A DNA stretch of 64,000 bases, from the NCBI GenBank assembly GCA_022821495.1, contig JAJEDN010000079.1, positions 1 to 64,000 of the forward strand, in the 5' to 3' direction. A program made the translations under genes and the position numbers. Every line of letters starts with the position of its first letter. Position 1 is the stretch's first letter. Shown here piece after piece: positions 25,701 through 33,670 of this stretch. The stretch is from Candidatus Poribacteria bacterium. Lineage in GTDB: Bacteria; Poribacteria; WGA-4E; WGA-3G. The notes beneath the pieces were generated by a model. It worked only from the letters and a program-made list of their open reading frames with translations, searched no databases and was not told where the DNA came from.

Positions 25701-27410
25701 TTCTTCGAGATCAACCCCAACCCCGGCATCATCAAACGTTGCGACAATTTGTGAAAGCGGTTGCGCATGGTAAATCGTATCCTGATTTAGCGTGAAGGGA
25801 GATGTTTCGTCAAAACCTAAGGTGACACGCGGTGCGAGGTTATCATAAATAAAAGGTATTTGTAAAGCCCCAGTCTCGTTACCTGCCTTATCCTTCGCAT
25901 TCACCTCAATCGTATATTCGCCGTCCATGAGCCCATCCTTCGCCCTGAGCGGAGATAGGAGGACCCATCGGATTTTATTATCATCCGGCTGTGTTTGTCT
26001 TCCCAATACAGCACCGTTGGGATCCGTGAGACGGATCGTGGAGGCAGAGAGACTGAGACTGTCTTGAAGGTTATCTTTGAGCGTTGCTTCAACAAAATTC
26101 ATCGATTTGCTGACCCCGTCCCCGGGGAGCAACTTACCCTTTGAAGTAGCGACCTCTGTCAAGCTCGGGGCAACATTATCAAAAGTGAAATCCAACGTTT
26201 TCTCAGTGACATTTCCAACCCTATCGGCGACAGCGATTGAAGCAGTATATTTCCCATTTTCGGACGCTTCATCCAAGCGATTGCCAAAGGAAAATGTCAA
26301 TGCTGTTGCATCGTAGCTGAGGTCTCCTTTTATGGCAGCACCACGCTGTTTTTTCACTTGCAGTCTGGTTCGATTAGAAGTAAAATCAAGGGGTGTTCCA
26401 TCAGCAGCATCTGCTGTTACCTTAATCGACTGGATGGGAGCGTTGATGAAGATACCATCAACCAGTTTTAGCTCCTCATTGACAGCCACCTGAGATATTA
26501 GCGGTGCTTTTGTATCAATGATGACAGGAATAGACTCCTTTGTAGCAGGATTTCCGCCCTTGTCAACGACCTTCAGTTCCAATACATACTGTCCATCTGG
26601 AAAAGTCCCCCTGCCGCCATCCCAGCGATAGGTATGACTGCCTTTAGTTGTGCGAAGGCTAACAGGCTGCCCAAATGGAGTTTTTCTCTCGTCGCTTATT
26701 CTTCGGTGAAATACTAACTGACTCTCCGCAACACCTTCACTTAGACTATAATAGACATTAACAGTATCAAGAACTCTGTCCCCGTTTGGCGAGAATTCAG
26801 CGATATCGGTGCCAAGGGTAATCTCTGGATCGGCTTGGTCCAAGGTCGCTGATTCTTGATCAATCCATATTATATTACCGCCGCCAATTTCACGAACTGC
26901 GACACGAATTGTATAGGTGCCATCTGACAGACCACCACCATCCCAATTGCGGCGAGCAGTCCCCGGTTCTGCGCGCGTTACTGTTAACTGACCTCTATCA
27001 ATTTCCGTCCCTTTCTGACCTTCAATAATTATTTCATCTGCACCAATTTTAATGTCGGTTCCATCGGCATCGACATAATAGATGACATAGTCATAAGTGT
27101 GTGCAGCACCTACGTCTGCGGAGACTGTGACGGTAATCCGTAAATTCTCGCCTTTAGCAGGATTGAAAACAGTATCCTGTCCCTCGGTATCAATAACGGA
27201 TAGGTCCACAGTAGCCAAAATGTCTTGCGCCCCAACGTTTGTGGACACCATTAAGACTGACAGACAAACGAAAATGTGAAAAAAGAGAAAATTCACCCAT
27301 CGCGAACGGAGCGGTGATTTGGGGGTTGGCTCGTTTCCGTGCTTGTGTTGGTTTCGACTTGTGTATATCGGTTCGTGAGTAACACCGAACATATTTTTTG
27401 TTTTTGGCAC
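19755..27410 (-). CDS. Giant Ig-repeat surface protein with FlgD/T9SS-like C-terminus
   Basis: 2551 residues. A hydrophobic export signal lies at about 38-62 (ending NVGAQ), after an unusually long basic N-terminal tail. The body is a string of bacterial Ig-like domains, each ending in a pattern like DGxYTIxVxxxDxAGN...F.YDTQxP. Around residues 970-1980 a three-domain block of about 1 kb is repeated three times. The last 100 residues (GWPNPLRISKRDVAFF ... ARGLYIFRLEAVN ... GKVLVVD) resemble FlgD-type Ig domains and T9SS C-terminal signals. The start is GTG 27410 with GGGAG upstream. A secreted adhesin or stalk role is inferred. Confidence 0.88.
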   Translation of the reverse strand: MPKTKNMFGVTHEPIYTSRNQHKHGNEPTPKSPLRSRWVNFLFFHIFVCLSVLMVSTNVGAQDILATVDLSVIDTEGQDTVFNPAKGENLRITVTVSADVGAAHTYDYVIYYVDADGTDIKIGADEIIIEGQKGTEIDRGQLTVTRAEPGTARRNWDGGGLSDGTYTIRVAVREIGGGNIIWIDQESATLDQADPEITLGTDIAEFSPNGDRVLDTVNVYYSLSEGVAESQLVFHRRISDERKTPFGQPVSLRTTKGSHTYRWDGGRGTFPDGQYVLELKVVDKGGNPATKESIPVIIDTKAPLISQVAVNEELKLVDGIFINAPIQSIKVTADAADGTPLDFTSNRTRLQVKKQRGAAIKGDLSYDATALTFSFGNRLDEASENGKYTASIAVADRVGNVTEKTLDFTFDNVAPSLTEVATSKGKLLPGDGVSKSMNFVEATLKDNLQDSLSLSASTIRLTDPNGAVLGRQTQPDDNKIRWVLLSPLRAKDGLMDGEYTIEVNAKDKAGNETGALQIPFIYDNLAPRVTLGFDETSPFTLNQDTIYHAQPLSQIVATFDDAGVGVDLEEDTRVVFGTREDGGQLNALPGREFLATERNQLTYILETPLTSRDGSQDGRYVLNVQATDALGNTETYRYQLVYDTQLPALVSTVPAANATVSELSQVEVVLAEETSGIDFIQSTFRLAHNVDGNQTDVPVNITSNGTDAATLTLAEPIALDGSDDGTYIIEISPMDLAGNLGVTVRREFYLVSQSRPEIRLTTPETTTVNDLTTIIAELNGYIGSGIDFDASTLTVEDAQGSLVTQTELEYDAVNNLLTWNIEAPLPRDGSADGEYTITATFVDFAGQRLTQQFQRLVDTQFPAIESVQVAIDSQPELSTNTTTTIAEGFSQIVVTFESGQEGLISGIDFANTGVTFTNPSGENISVNRLDDGKNVLTFDFQALTARGEYVLSITPQDLAGNQSAAPLVYRLRIDVPLPKVSSVLISGKLGTIVYVNGDATNIVATFADLSGAGLDLDAGGSSITVTTETGLPAPGITTSNGTDQLTWTPIVLPKDGSADGRYTVVVTPKDKTGRQGDVVYRQFVYDTQEPRITDAAPVVLNQPATYVGGTLTQLQFTVEDVGPAGLEMQDQAVELLDMQGATVTATLTSDEINNLLYLTLDTPLAQDGSADGEYTVKVSLVDKAGNISASEQTFIYDSQVPRLSLVSINTESGVELVPQKITEISESISGITLQFDEATRVDFANTMVSLVGPDGQAIPLNISVDTITQLTARFVELTQAGLYTLSITPQDIAGNIAQGAVQYSFRIILVLPSVSTVELGGQTGDVVFLNGSNSTIVAALVDATGTGLDLGEGGSNIVVTSPAGTVVPGQTRTDGANQLIWEPISLPTDGSADGRYTVAITPIDKAGRQGDVVYRQFIYDTENPRITASDPLVLSQPVSYIGRGLNQFVFTVEDVGPADLLLEAQTVELIDAANSIVPATLTFDELTSQLYLTLAAPFARDGSVDGPYTIRLSLVDKAGNVLNSEHALIYDSQAPRLSTVTVNTETPVELVPQEVTEILEPVSSITLQFDEATRVDFDNTVITMVSSSISASGETEIVNIPLTFEDDGISQMTVSFLELDQLDTYILSVTPQDIAENVATAPTVYTFVLDIPLSRVVSVIIGNTETIGSGDVAYVNANNMLIGAEILDPTETGLAFGDDGSDITVATLDGTVVPGALGSDGVSLLVWEPITLTTDGTTDGRYSVYVTPVDKAGRQGNTVYSEFIYDTQEPEITAAGPIDLSQPVSYISQSLTQFHFTVADAGPADLELSDQKVSLRDANGNLVPAQLTNDTNNRLFFTLDQPLPLDGSMDGEYAIVIELADKAGNPLSVEHRIVYDTQSPTLVRTVPAHGALLTEDITQIQVTLNDEGGSGIDWAMTTVTLVNPSGSEISGELVSNGTTALTLNTNQLVEDGRYIIRVQAVDRAGNGEATVFERNFQLSRRLPTIVSTEPATAPADEAFTNEEVEQIEVELETDDENHLSTLRLLNPGDQVVAGQQQRASGRLIYNLVRPLATDGSEDGRYTIEFTPISASGRSGEVQRLTFMYDTQAPEIESDDVIDLIVTQPGVNNSLTEIRVNLTDDTSGIDWENLDDEWLTFERLSPNATEISGRVDDDGQGNLTFRLTVPLADNGSADGEYQITISPKDRAGNDDEPYERVFVYDTRPPMIDVGTLLINDAPLLVDINAEDYPTAVSTTGGVTLQAKIFDTGLGVNLAQSRIIVRSPDGSEVSGNTQQNGVDTIVFKSGGLAFQGRYQVTVRGVGNDSELLGFSPSDTITTEFLYETGKPTAAVTSDGGETELTDEPLPLEGTASDQGSTQRIGEGEISVPPSGVWLVEIVGTGPDDQPIDPVPAVDDSNAQEEPWSRWSIDYLPTRSGEYDLDVRVTDRAGNYAVYDIGKYTMSVSLTFRGSTFGWPNPLRISKRDVAFFSFDVNVPLGETIELTLSVYDWSGDMVLSQTYPDVVSGQRNDQLVKWNLENQAGNAVARGLYIFRLEAVNAAGNRANAVGKVLVVD
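21450..24500 (-). repeat. About 1-kb super-repeat, three tandem copies inside the giant gene
   Basis: Three successive blocks each encode: a domain starting (V/S)S(V/T)..(G) and (Y/F)(V/L)N; a YDT(Q/E)(E)P.IT domain with L.QP..Y(I/V); and a YDSQ(V/A)PRLS domain or its later equivalent. The YDT(Q/E) boundaries fall near 24158, 23152 and 22115, about 1.0 kb apart. Boundaries are estimated from the protein. Confidence 0.75.
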
Positions 27411-27816
27411 ACGTTTCTCCCTGCTGATAGCGAGTCCGAAAATTCGTTAAGTTTCGGCAATTCGCGTTGATTCACAAATTTTCCGGGCAGGTTAGCCACC
27501 TTACGCCGGTGTCGGCACCTCCACTATTCAATGCAACAAATGGCATTAGGAAAACGTGTTTCACACGTGAACACTACGCTGAGCGCGCCTCTCGCATCGA
27601 AGGGAGCGTGTCGAGAACTTTTTCGTATCTATTAAATGCTTCTGACTCTTTATAACTTTATGCTCTTGGGGAACATGACGTGTGACAATCCCCTTTAATC
27701 TTGATTAGACGCAAAAAATTCAATTAGGTTGATAAAAATCATAGAAAAACACCAAGAATCCAATACTGCTACAGTGCGCGGTGGTAAACCGCGCCTGCAG
27801 CTCGTAGAAACAAAAC
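27411..27816. other. Intergenic region without a gene
   Basis: No credible coding sequence. It holds a perfect 7-bp-stem hairpin (GCGCGGT/ACCGCGC, 27776-27794) just after the dehydrogenase stop. The stem belongs to the GCGGT..ACCGC hairpin type also seen near 31466 and 41250. No convincing promoter for the giant gene was found. Confidence 0.6.
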
Positions 27817-28821
27817 CTAACCGATGTCCCCATTAGCAACCATGGTTAACAAAGCAGAATCGTCCACTGTGAGCGGTAAATTAATCTTCGCGCGCCGTCG
27901 ACTTGACTCGTAGGTCGCAAAAATGAGTTCTGCGCCTTGAAGCGCCTTGCGACCGCTGAGTTCCGGTTCACGTCCTGTTTTCACACTGTCAACGAGGTCA
28001 AGGACAGCGAGAACTGTATCATCTCCTGTCGGCGTAATGTCGCTTAGATCAGGGATTTCCCATTCGTTGGAACCGGCACGTAGCATTCGGACAGGTGCAC
28101 CACCACCGACATCAATAATACCTTCAGTGCCGATGAGGCGATTTGCGAATCCGTTTAAAGAGACACCGCCCGTCGTCAGCAATCCTTCTACGCCGTTTTT
28201 CCAGCGGACCCAGGATAGACCGCTCGTCTCAACTTGTGTCCCGAAGACGAGTTTCTCTTCTGCTACATCTATTTGACCGATTACCCAATCAACAGGTTCG
28301 TCATTATTGTAAAACAGGAACATATCGAACCAGTGGGTTCCCCAGTCGAGGAGGTTTGGACACGAACCTTCAAGGCGACGCAGATCACCGATCGCGCCTT
28401 CGTTTGCGAGTTGTCTCGCCTTGATAAATTGCGCGCCAAAACGACGTTGATGGCAAAATGTTATCACGACATCGTTATCCACACACGCCTGATAGAGTGC
28501 TTTCGCATCGCCCCACGTCGGTGCCATCGGTTTCTCTGCATGGATGGCTTTAATACCGCTATTCGCAGCGGCGATTACCATATCCCTATGGAGCGCGATC
28601 CAAGTGCAGACACTGACAAAATCGAGTGATTCGTTATCCAACATCTCTTGGTAGTTTTCGTAAGTGTTGGAAACTTCAAACTGCTCCGCGAAGTCGTTCC
28701 GTGCGTTTTCGACCGGATCGGAACAGGCGACGATTTCAACATCTGGAGATGCCTGATACCCGCGGGCATGGGAGCGTCCTCGTCCACCACAACCGATGAT
28801 ACCTGCTTTAAAAGTTGCCAT
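27817..28821 (-). CDS. Gfo/Idh/MocA family oxidoreductase
   Basis: 334 residues. NAD(P)-binding N-terminus FKAGIIGCGGRGRSHARGYQ, conserved AEKPMAPT (family EKP lysine), then the alpha/beta substrate domain. ATG 28821 is fixed by GAAAGGAAAA upstream; the longer frame from 28857 lacks such a site. These enzymes oxidise or reduce sugars and inositols. It is last in a - strand cluster after an Ldh-2 dehydrogenase and a sulfatase, suggesting breakdown of sulfated sugars or related organics; substrate unknown. Confidence 0.9.
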   Translation of the reverse strand: MATFKAGIIGCGGRGRSHARGYQASPDVEIVACSDPVENARNDFAEQFEVSNTYENYQEMLDNESLDFVSVCTWIALHRDMVIAAANSGIKAIHAEKPMAPTWGDAKALYQACVDNDVVITFCHQRRFGAQFIKARQLANEGAIGDLRRLEGSCPNLLDWGTHWFDMFLFYNNDEPVDWVIGQIDVAEEKLVFGTQVETSGLSWVRWKNGVEGLLTTGGVSLNGFANRLIGTEGIIDVGGGAPVRMLRAGSNEWEIPDLSDITPTGDDTVLAVLDLVDSVKTGREPELSGRKALQGAELIFATYESSRRRAKINLPLTVDDSALLTMVANGDIG

Positions 28822-28869
28822 ATAGATTTTCCTTTCAATGCGATACGGAGACCGCATCTAACAATGGGT

Positions 28870-29835
28870 TTAAGTTAATTGACTGAAAAGTGTATTATCT
28901 AAATGAATGCCGTCAGCGAGATGCGTCTCACGCTGACGGTATGCCCGTTCGCCGGGGATAAGGATCTCTGTAACCCCTGTTTCTCGTCGATTCTCCTTGA
29001 TACGTGCAACAAGTTGATCAACCTCCGTTTTGAATTGCGTTAAGGGGACAAAACTTGTCGGATCTACTGCGATAACGAGCAAACCGTAGTTTGCCCCGGG
29101 TGGTGGAATTGTCGCAGCGTTGACTAACGCACCGGCGAGGATTTGTGTGATGAACGCGAGTCCAAACCCTTTATGTCCACCGAACGGACGGACGCTTCCC
29201 TTCAGTGCTGCGTCGGCATCTGTGGTCGGTTCACCCGCTGCATCAAACGCGAGGTCTTCAGCAATAGTCTGATCTTCGCGCATAGCAACGAGGAGATCAC
29301 CATTGGTAATCGCAGCGGTAGACATATCAAACAAAATTGGGACTGTATTGGATGGTATCCCGACAGCGATTGGATTTGTTCCTAAAATCGCCTCCGTGCC
29401 GCCTTCGGGGGTAATTCGGGGCAGACAGTCCGCAAAGAGTAGTCCGATAATATCTGCTTTGCGCGCCATATCGACGTAGTATCCTGCCATGCCACAATGC
29501 GATGTATTATAGACCCCAATGATACCTGATCCACTCTGCTTTGCGCGTTCAATGGCAAACTCCATTGCTCGATATGCGACGAGATAGCCGGGTTGGTTTC
29601 CGCCATTAACCCGGATGCACTGCCCTTCCTCTTTGTCAATTTGGATATCAGTCCGTTCTCCGTGTTCATAGCGACTTTTAATGCCGGTCAATCGGATAAA
29701 GCCGTGTGTTTTTCGCCCACGAAGTTCGGCTTCTAATAAGATATCCGCTATTATTGCGGCATCAGTAGGGGACATCCCACATTTTTCCAAATAAGTTTCC
29801 GCGAGTTCTCGCGCATCAGCAACGGAAATATGCAC
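28870..29835 (-). CDS. Ldh-2 family (malate/L-lactate/ureidoglycolate type) dehydrogenase
   Basis: 321 residues starting MHISVADARELAETYLEKCG. The family signatures ELRGRKTHGFIRL, GVYNTSHCGMAGYY, GTNPIAVGIPS and FGGHKGFGLAF are present. GTG 29835 is preceded by TGGAG seven bases upstream and clears the sulfatase stop at 29862; a longer TTG start at 29871 would overlap it. The family reduces 2-oxoacids or related keto sugars such as 2,3-diketogulonate with NAD(P)H. Its place between sulfatase and Gfo/Idh genes suggests one catabolic operon. Confidence 0.88.
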   Translation of the reverse strand: MHISVADARELAETYLEKCGMSPTDAAIIADILLEAELRGRKTHGFIRLTGIKSRYEHGERTDIQIDKEEGQCIRVNGGNQPGYLVAYRAMEFAIERAKQSGSGIIGVYNTSHCGMAGYYVDMARKADIIGLLFADCLPRITPEGGTEAILGTNPIAVGIPSNTVPILFDMSTAAITNGDLLVAMREDQTIAEDLAFDAAGEPTTDADAALKGSVRPFGGHKGFGLAFITQILAGALVNAATIPPPGANYGLLVIAVDPTSFVPLTQFKTEVDQLVARIKENRRETGVTEILIPGERAYRQRETHLADGIHLDNTLFSQLT

Positions 29836-29861
29836 GTTGTTGCTCCATTTTTTTAATACAG

Positions 29862-31298
29862 TTACGGCCAATGGATTCCACGCTGTCCTGAGAACCCCGG
29901 ACCAACAAATGGACCATAGGTCCGGTCGGACAGTCCAACGAGCGTCCCATCCTGAACCCAGTTTACATCTGTCCCGTAGAATTCATCAACAAGAAGGTTT
30001 ATCAACCGCTCTTGGACCTTAGCATGTTCCTGTGAATCCGTGAGATTATTTAATTCTTTCGGATCCGTTTGTAAATCAAAGAGTTGAAAGCAGTTCCCTA
30101 CAGGATAGTAAATGAGTTTAAAGCGACCGTCATGAATCATCCGAGTTGCCTCCACATCCTCACTATCACCATATTGTCCATATAACCAGTCTCGTTTTTC
30201 TTCACCTATCATCGGAATACCTTCAACTGTATCAGGGATGTCAATTCCAGCGAGATGGAGCAACGTCGGCATTACGTCTTGCCACCCGACAAGCCGTTCA
30301 TCCACACGGTGGTGCTCCACTCTTTCATCACTTGCAACTCCCACTAAGAGCATCGGTACATTGGCAGAATCTTCATAAAAGAGCCGTTTTGCCCAAAGTC
30401 CGTGGTTGCCAAGCATATCGCCGTGATCGGATGTAAACAAGATAATCGTATTGTCCAACATACCCTCTTCTCGCAACGTGCCAATAACCAGACGAAGTTG
30501 GTGGTCAATGTGTGTGCAGAGGGCATAAAATGCTTGTCGTGCCGTTCGGATTAGATTTTCCGTAAAATGGGCGTATTTTTTTTGTATTGATTTTAGCGTG
30601 AACGGCAATTTTTCTGTATCCTCTGCCCATTCGCCCCAATACGGCATATCCACATCAATATAACGATACATATCCATGTAACACTGAAGTGGCGCCAAGG
30701 GTGGATGCGGATAGCAGTGGGAGAGATACCAGAACCCAGGACGAGTTGGATCCCGGCGTTTAATCATCCGTACCATCTGTTGCGTAGTCCAGTTTGTAAG
30801 GTGACAGTCTTCAGGCAGGTGCCACGGTCTGTTAATATAACCATTGTTGGACATACCATGCGCAAATTGCTGACCGACATAACCGCTATCGCCAAGGAAT
30901 AACTCATAGTCATCTATCGCACCCTCCTGAATCCGCCCTTCTTCAGCTAACATCACGTCGTCAAATCCGATGCGACTGCGTTGGGGATGGACATGTAATT
31001 TGCCGGCAGCATAAGTCTGATAGCCAGCATCTCGAAATGTCTGAGCAAGCGTTGGAAGACCGTCTAAGCTTAAATTCTCGTCGAAACGCGGAGCTCTACC
31101 CGTCATCAGTGTCTTTCGTGCAGGGGCACACACTGGACATTCACTATACCCACGCGTGAAACGCGTCCCGCTACGGGAAAGCGTGTCTAATGTTGGTGTT
31201 TGAATAGTACGGTGTCCGCTAATACCCAAAAGAGAGTTTGGCCAATGATCTGTTGTAATTAGAAGCACGTGCGGTTTATTGCCCATCTTTCGATCCAT
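29862..31298 (-). CDS. Type I sulfatase (formylglycine-dependent)
   Basis: 478-residue alkaline-phosphatase-fold sulfatase. The activation motif C-x-P-x-R is Cys57-A-P-A-Arg61 (VCAPARKTLMTG), where Cys is converted to formylglycine. Metal and active-site residues appear in LLITTDHWP (Asp17), AAGKLHVHP (Lys100) and FTSDHGDMLGNHG (Asp291, His292). ATG 31298 or 31286 may start it. No signal peptide is seen, so it may be cytoplasmic. The only FGE-like protein in the window lacks catalytic cysteines, so its activator lies elsewhere. Substrate unknown. Confidence 0.93.
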   Translation of the reverse strand: MDRKMGNKPHVLLITTDHWPNSLLGISGHRTIQTPTLDTLSRSGTRFTRGYSECPVCAPARKTLMTGRAPRFDENLSLDGLPTLAQTFRDAGYQTYAAGKLHVHPQRSRIGFDDVMLAEEGRIQEGAIDDYELFLGDSGYVGQQFAHGMSNNGYINRPWHLPEDCHLTNWTTQQMVRMIKRRDPTRPGFWYLSHCYPHPPLAPLQCYMDMYRYIDVDMPYWGEWAEDTEKLPFTLKSIQKKYAHFTENLIRTARQAFYALCTHIDHQLRLVIGTLREEGMLDNTIILFTSDHGDMLGNHGLWAKRLFYEDSANVPMLLVGVASDERVEHHRVDERLVGWQDVMPTLLHLAGIDIPDTVEGIPMIGEEKRDWLYGQYGDSEDVEATRMIHDGRFKLIYYPVGNCFQLFDLQTDPKELNNLTDSQEHAKVQERLINLLVDEFYGTDVNWVQDGTLVGLSDRTYGPFVGPGFSGQRGIHWP

Positions 31299-31387
31299 CT
31301 TCCGTAGTCTAAGCCTTTGTATTATGCTATACCTTGATAGAAAGTATCAACCGAAAACTAAATTGACTTGCTTTTTTAAATTTCATG

Positions 31388-31416
31388 TTGACTCTTACGT
31401 TTGAAGCTGCTATACT
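31388..31416 (+). promoter_or_regulatory. Sigma70-type promoter of the 31513-nnr operon
   Basis: TTGACT (31388-31393), a 17-base spacer and TATACT (31411-31416). A GTGCGGTTTTCAACCGTGC hairpin near 31466-31485 follows in the leader. Confidence 0.6.
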
Positions 31417-31512
31417 TTAGCGCAAATCTGCCTGAAATTCAAGTCACTTTTTCACCTGTTACTGTAGGTGCGGTTTTCAACCGTGCAGAAGCACCCAAGG
31501 AGGGGCTTACAG

Positions 31513-31920
31513 ATGGCGAACGAAAAACACGATTTGGTTGAATATACCATTCAAGCTAATGTTCGGTTAGAGTCATATTGGCGCGACGATGCTGGTGGAC
31601 GCGGTCCCGCTGCCTCGTTGTTTGTCTACAACGATGAGATCATGCGTTTCGACTGCTTCGGTGGTGATAATGGGCATTGCCACTTCAATTTGCGACAGAC
31701 CCGCGGTAGACGGTGGATGTATCCAGAAGGTTCCTTCCAAGATCATATCCAACAGAGCCTGTTTGATCTCCGCACAAATCTAACGTTCTGTCTCCAAACC
31801 CATCAAGACGAGCGAGTTCAGGAGGTACAGATAGAACAGGAAAGTTTAAAACAGGCAGCCCACCAGATGGAAGCACACTTGTTGGTGCTTGCTGAAAAAC
31901 TGCAGGGCAATGCTGGATGA
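31513..31920 (+). CDS. Hypothetical protein translationally coupled to nnr
   Basis: 135 residues starting MANEKHDLVEYTIQANVRLE. AAGGAGGGG precedes ATG 31513. The first part looks beta-rich (YWRDDAGGRGPAASLFVYND, IMRFDCFGGDNGHCHFN). The C-terminal 50 residues look like a charged helix (EVQIEQESLKQAAHQMEAHL). No signal peptide, so probably cytoplasmic. Its stop overlaps the nnr start (ATGA). Family not recognised. Confidence 0.75.
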   Translation: MANEKHDLVEYTIQANVRLESYWRDDAGGRGPAASLFVYNDEIMRFDCFGGDNGHCHFNLRQTRGRRWMYPEGSFQDHIQQSLFDLRTNLTFCLQTHQDERVQEVQIEQESLKQAAHQMEAHLLVLAEKLQGNAG

Positions 31921-33473
31921 AAGTCGTGACAGCGGCGGAAATGCGCCAGATCGATCAGGATACAATTGAAGGCATCGGCATTCCCGGCATCGTTCTTATG
32001 GAGACTGCTGGGAGTGCCATTGTCCGGGCAATTCAACAGCACTATCCGAGATGTCGACGCATCGGTATTTTTGTTGGCAAAGGCAATAACGGCGGCGATG
32101 GCATCGTTATCGCACGCCAACTTGCCCACGCGGGCCGCGATGTGCATCTTTTCCTCGTTTCCCCGCCAGATAGTTTCACCGGCGAAGCAGCGATTAATCT
32201 TCAGATTGCCAAACGTTTAGGATTACAAATTGAGGAAACCCTGACAGATACAGGGACTGTACCTACTACCTTAGCGAGTTGTGAACTCCTTGTGGATGCC
32301 ATCCTCGGCACGGGACTCCGCGGGAGCGTTCGCGATCGCATCGCGACTATCATAACAACTATTAATAACCTTTCAATCCCCATCCTCTCTGTCGATTTAC
32401 CTTCTGGTCTGGATGCCGACACGGGACATCCGTTAGGTACTTGTGTGCAAGCCGATAGAACGATAACAATCGGTTTGCCGAAAAGAGGCGTGTTGGTACA
32501 TCCGGGTGCCGAACTTGCTGGAAAATTGGAAGTCGTTGACATCGGTTTCCCTGAACAGGTTGTAGACGCACAAGATATCAAGGTTAACTGGACAACGGCG
32601 CAGCAAGTATCACAATGGCTGCCGCAGCGATCTTCTTCCTCTCATAAAGGGACTTACGGACGTGTCCTTGTCGTCGCGGGTTCAACAGGTATGACAGGCG
32701 CGGCTGCGCTCGCAAGTGAAGCGGCTCTGCGTGCTGGGGCAGGACTGGTAACGCTCGCAACTCCGAAACATCTCAACCCAATTTTAGAAGGTCTTTTGCC
32801 CGAAGCGATGACGTTGCCACTCCCAGAAACGGCGTCCGGCAGCTTATCAACCGCCGCAACATCCGCTATCCTCGAATTTGCCGAGAAGACGCAATCCGTG
32901 CTGGCAATAGGTCCCGGACTTTCCCAACATCCAGATACAGCGGCACTTGTTCACCAACTGGTCCGTGAAAATCAGAAACAAGAACTTGGAATACGACTGG
33001 TTGTCGATGCGGATGGTTTGAATGCGCTTGCGCAAGCCCCTGAAATTATTTCATTAGTCGATAAAGCGGCGGTACTCACACCGCATCCGGGTGAGATGGC
33101 ACGATTAACGAATACACCGGTGTCTACATTAGAAAAAGATAGGATTCGCACGGCACAGCAGTTTGCCAGTAACTCTGGTGTAACGCTTGTCTTTAAAGGG
33201 GCACCTACTGTTACCGGATTTCCAAATGCGGATGTGTGGATCAATTCCACAGGTAATCCGGGCATGGCAACAGGTGGCATGGGGGATGTGCTGACAGGTA
33301 TCATCGTAGGGTTGATGGCACAAGGTATATCAAGCGAAAAGGCAGCCGCGCTTGGCGTATATATACACGGGTTAGCAGCGGACAGAGTTGCCGAGGCGTT
33401 GGGGATGCATGGACTCCTCGCAAGCGATGTCCTGAAGGCGGTGCCGGAAGCAATTGCTTCGCTGATAGCGTAA
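31917..33473 (+). CDS. nnr: Bifunctional NAD(P)HX epimerase / ADP-dependent dehydratase Nnr
   Basis: 518-residue fusion that repairs hydrated NADH and NADPH. The N-terminal YjeF epimerase domain (about 1-210) shows VVTAAEMRQIDQ and the loop VGKGNNGGDGIVIARQL. The C-terminal carbohydrate-kinase-like dehydratase (about 230-515) shows GTYGRVLVVAGSTGMTGAA, LTPHPGEMARL and STGNPGMATGGMGDVLTGII. It starts inside the preceding gene. Length and domain order match the family. Confidence 0.94.
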   Translation: MKVVTAAEMRQIDQDTIEGIGIPGIVLMETAGSAIVRAIQQHYPRCRRIGIFVGKGNNGGDGIVIARQLAHAGRDVHLFLVSPPDSFTGEAAINLQIAKRLGLQIEETLTDTGTVPTTLASCELLVDAILGTGLRGSVRDRIATIITTINNLSIPILSVDLPSGLDADTGHPLGTCVQADRTITIGLPKRGVLVHPGAELAGKLEVVDIGFPEQVVDAQDIKVNWTTAQQVSQWLPQRSSSSHKGTYGRVLVVAGSTGMTGAAALASEAALRAGAGLVTLATPKHLNPILEGLLPEAMTLPLPETASGSLSTAATSAILEFAEKTQSVLAIGPGLSQHPDTAALVHQLVRENQKQELGIRLVVDADGLNALAQAPEIISLVDKAAVLTPHPGEMARLTNTPVSTLEKDRIRTAQQFASNSGVTLVFKGAPTVTGFPNADVWINSTGNPGMATGGMGDVLTGIIVGLMAQGISSEKAAALGVYIHGLAADRVAEALGMHGLLASDVLKAVPEAIASLIA

Positions 33474-33495
33474 ATAGTGGTAAAACGCGTTGTAT

Positions 33496-33647
33496 TTAGG
33501 ACTTACGCAAATTGAGCAAATATACGTATTTTAAACCCCCTAAATCCCCCTTATCAGGGGGACTTTAAAGTGGTAATTTCTGTCCTTTAAACCCCCTAAA
33601 TCCCCCTTATCAGGGGGACTTTAAGAGGGAATACGTAAGTTCTATGT
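33496..33647. mobile_element. MITE-like element with two CCCCCTTATCAGGGGG hairpins
   Basis: Two direct copies of a unit reading TTTAAACCCCCTAAATCC then CCCTTATCAGGGGGACTTTAA (about 33530-33570 and 33585-33627). They are bounded by imperfect inverted ends AGGACTTACG (from 33498) and CGTAAGTTCT (to about 33643). No transposase inside. Single hairpin copies occur at 44753-44789 and 57298-57324, and a lone GTAAGTCCTA end at 37563. This fits a non-autonomous or REP-like element between nnr and the SDR gene. Confidence 0.65.
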
Positions 33648-33670
33648 ATTGAAAAACATAAGGAGCAGTT

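Noticed and set aside
33530..33627. Possible CRISPR array
   Set aside because: Only two repeat copies, themselves palindromic and spaced by about 14 bases; no Cas genes.
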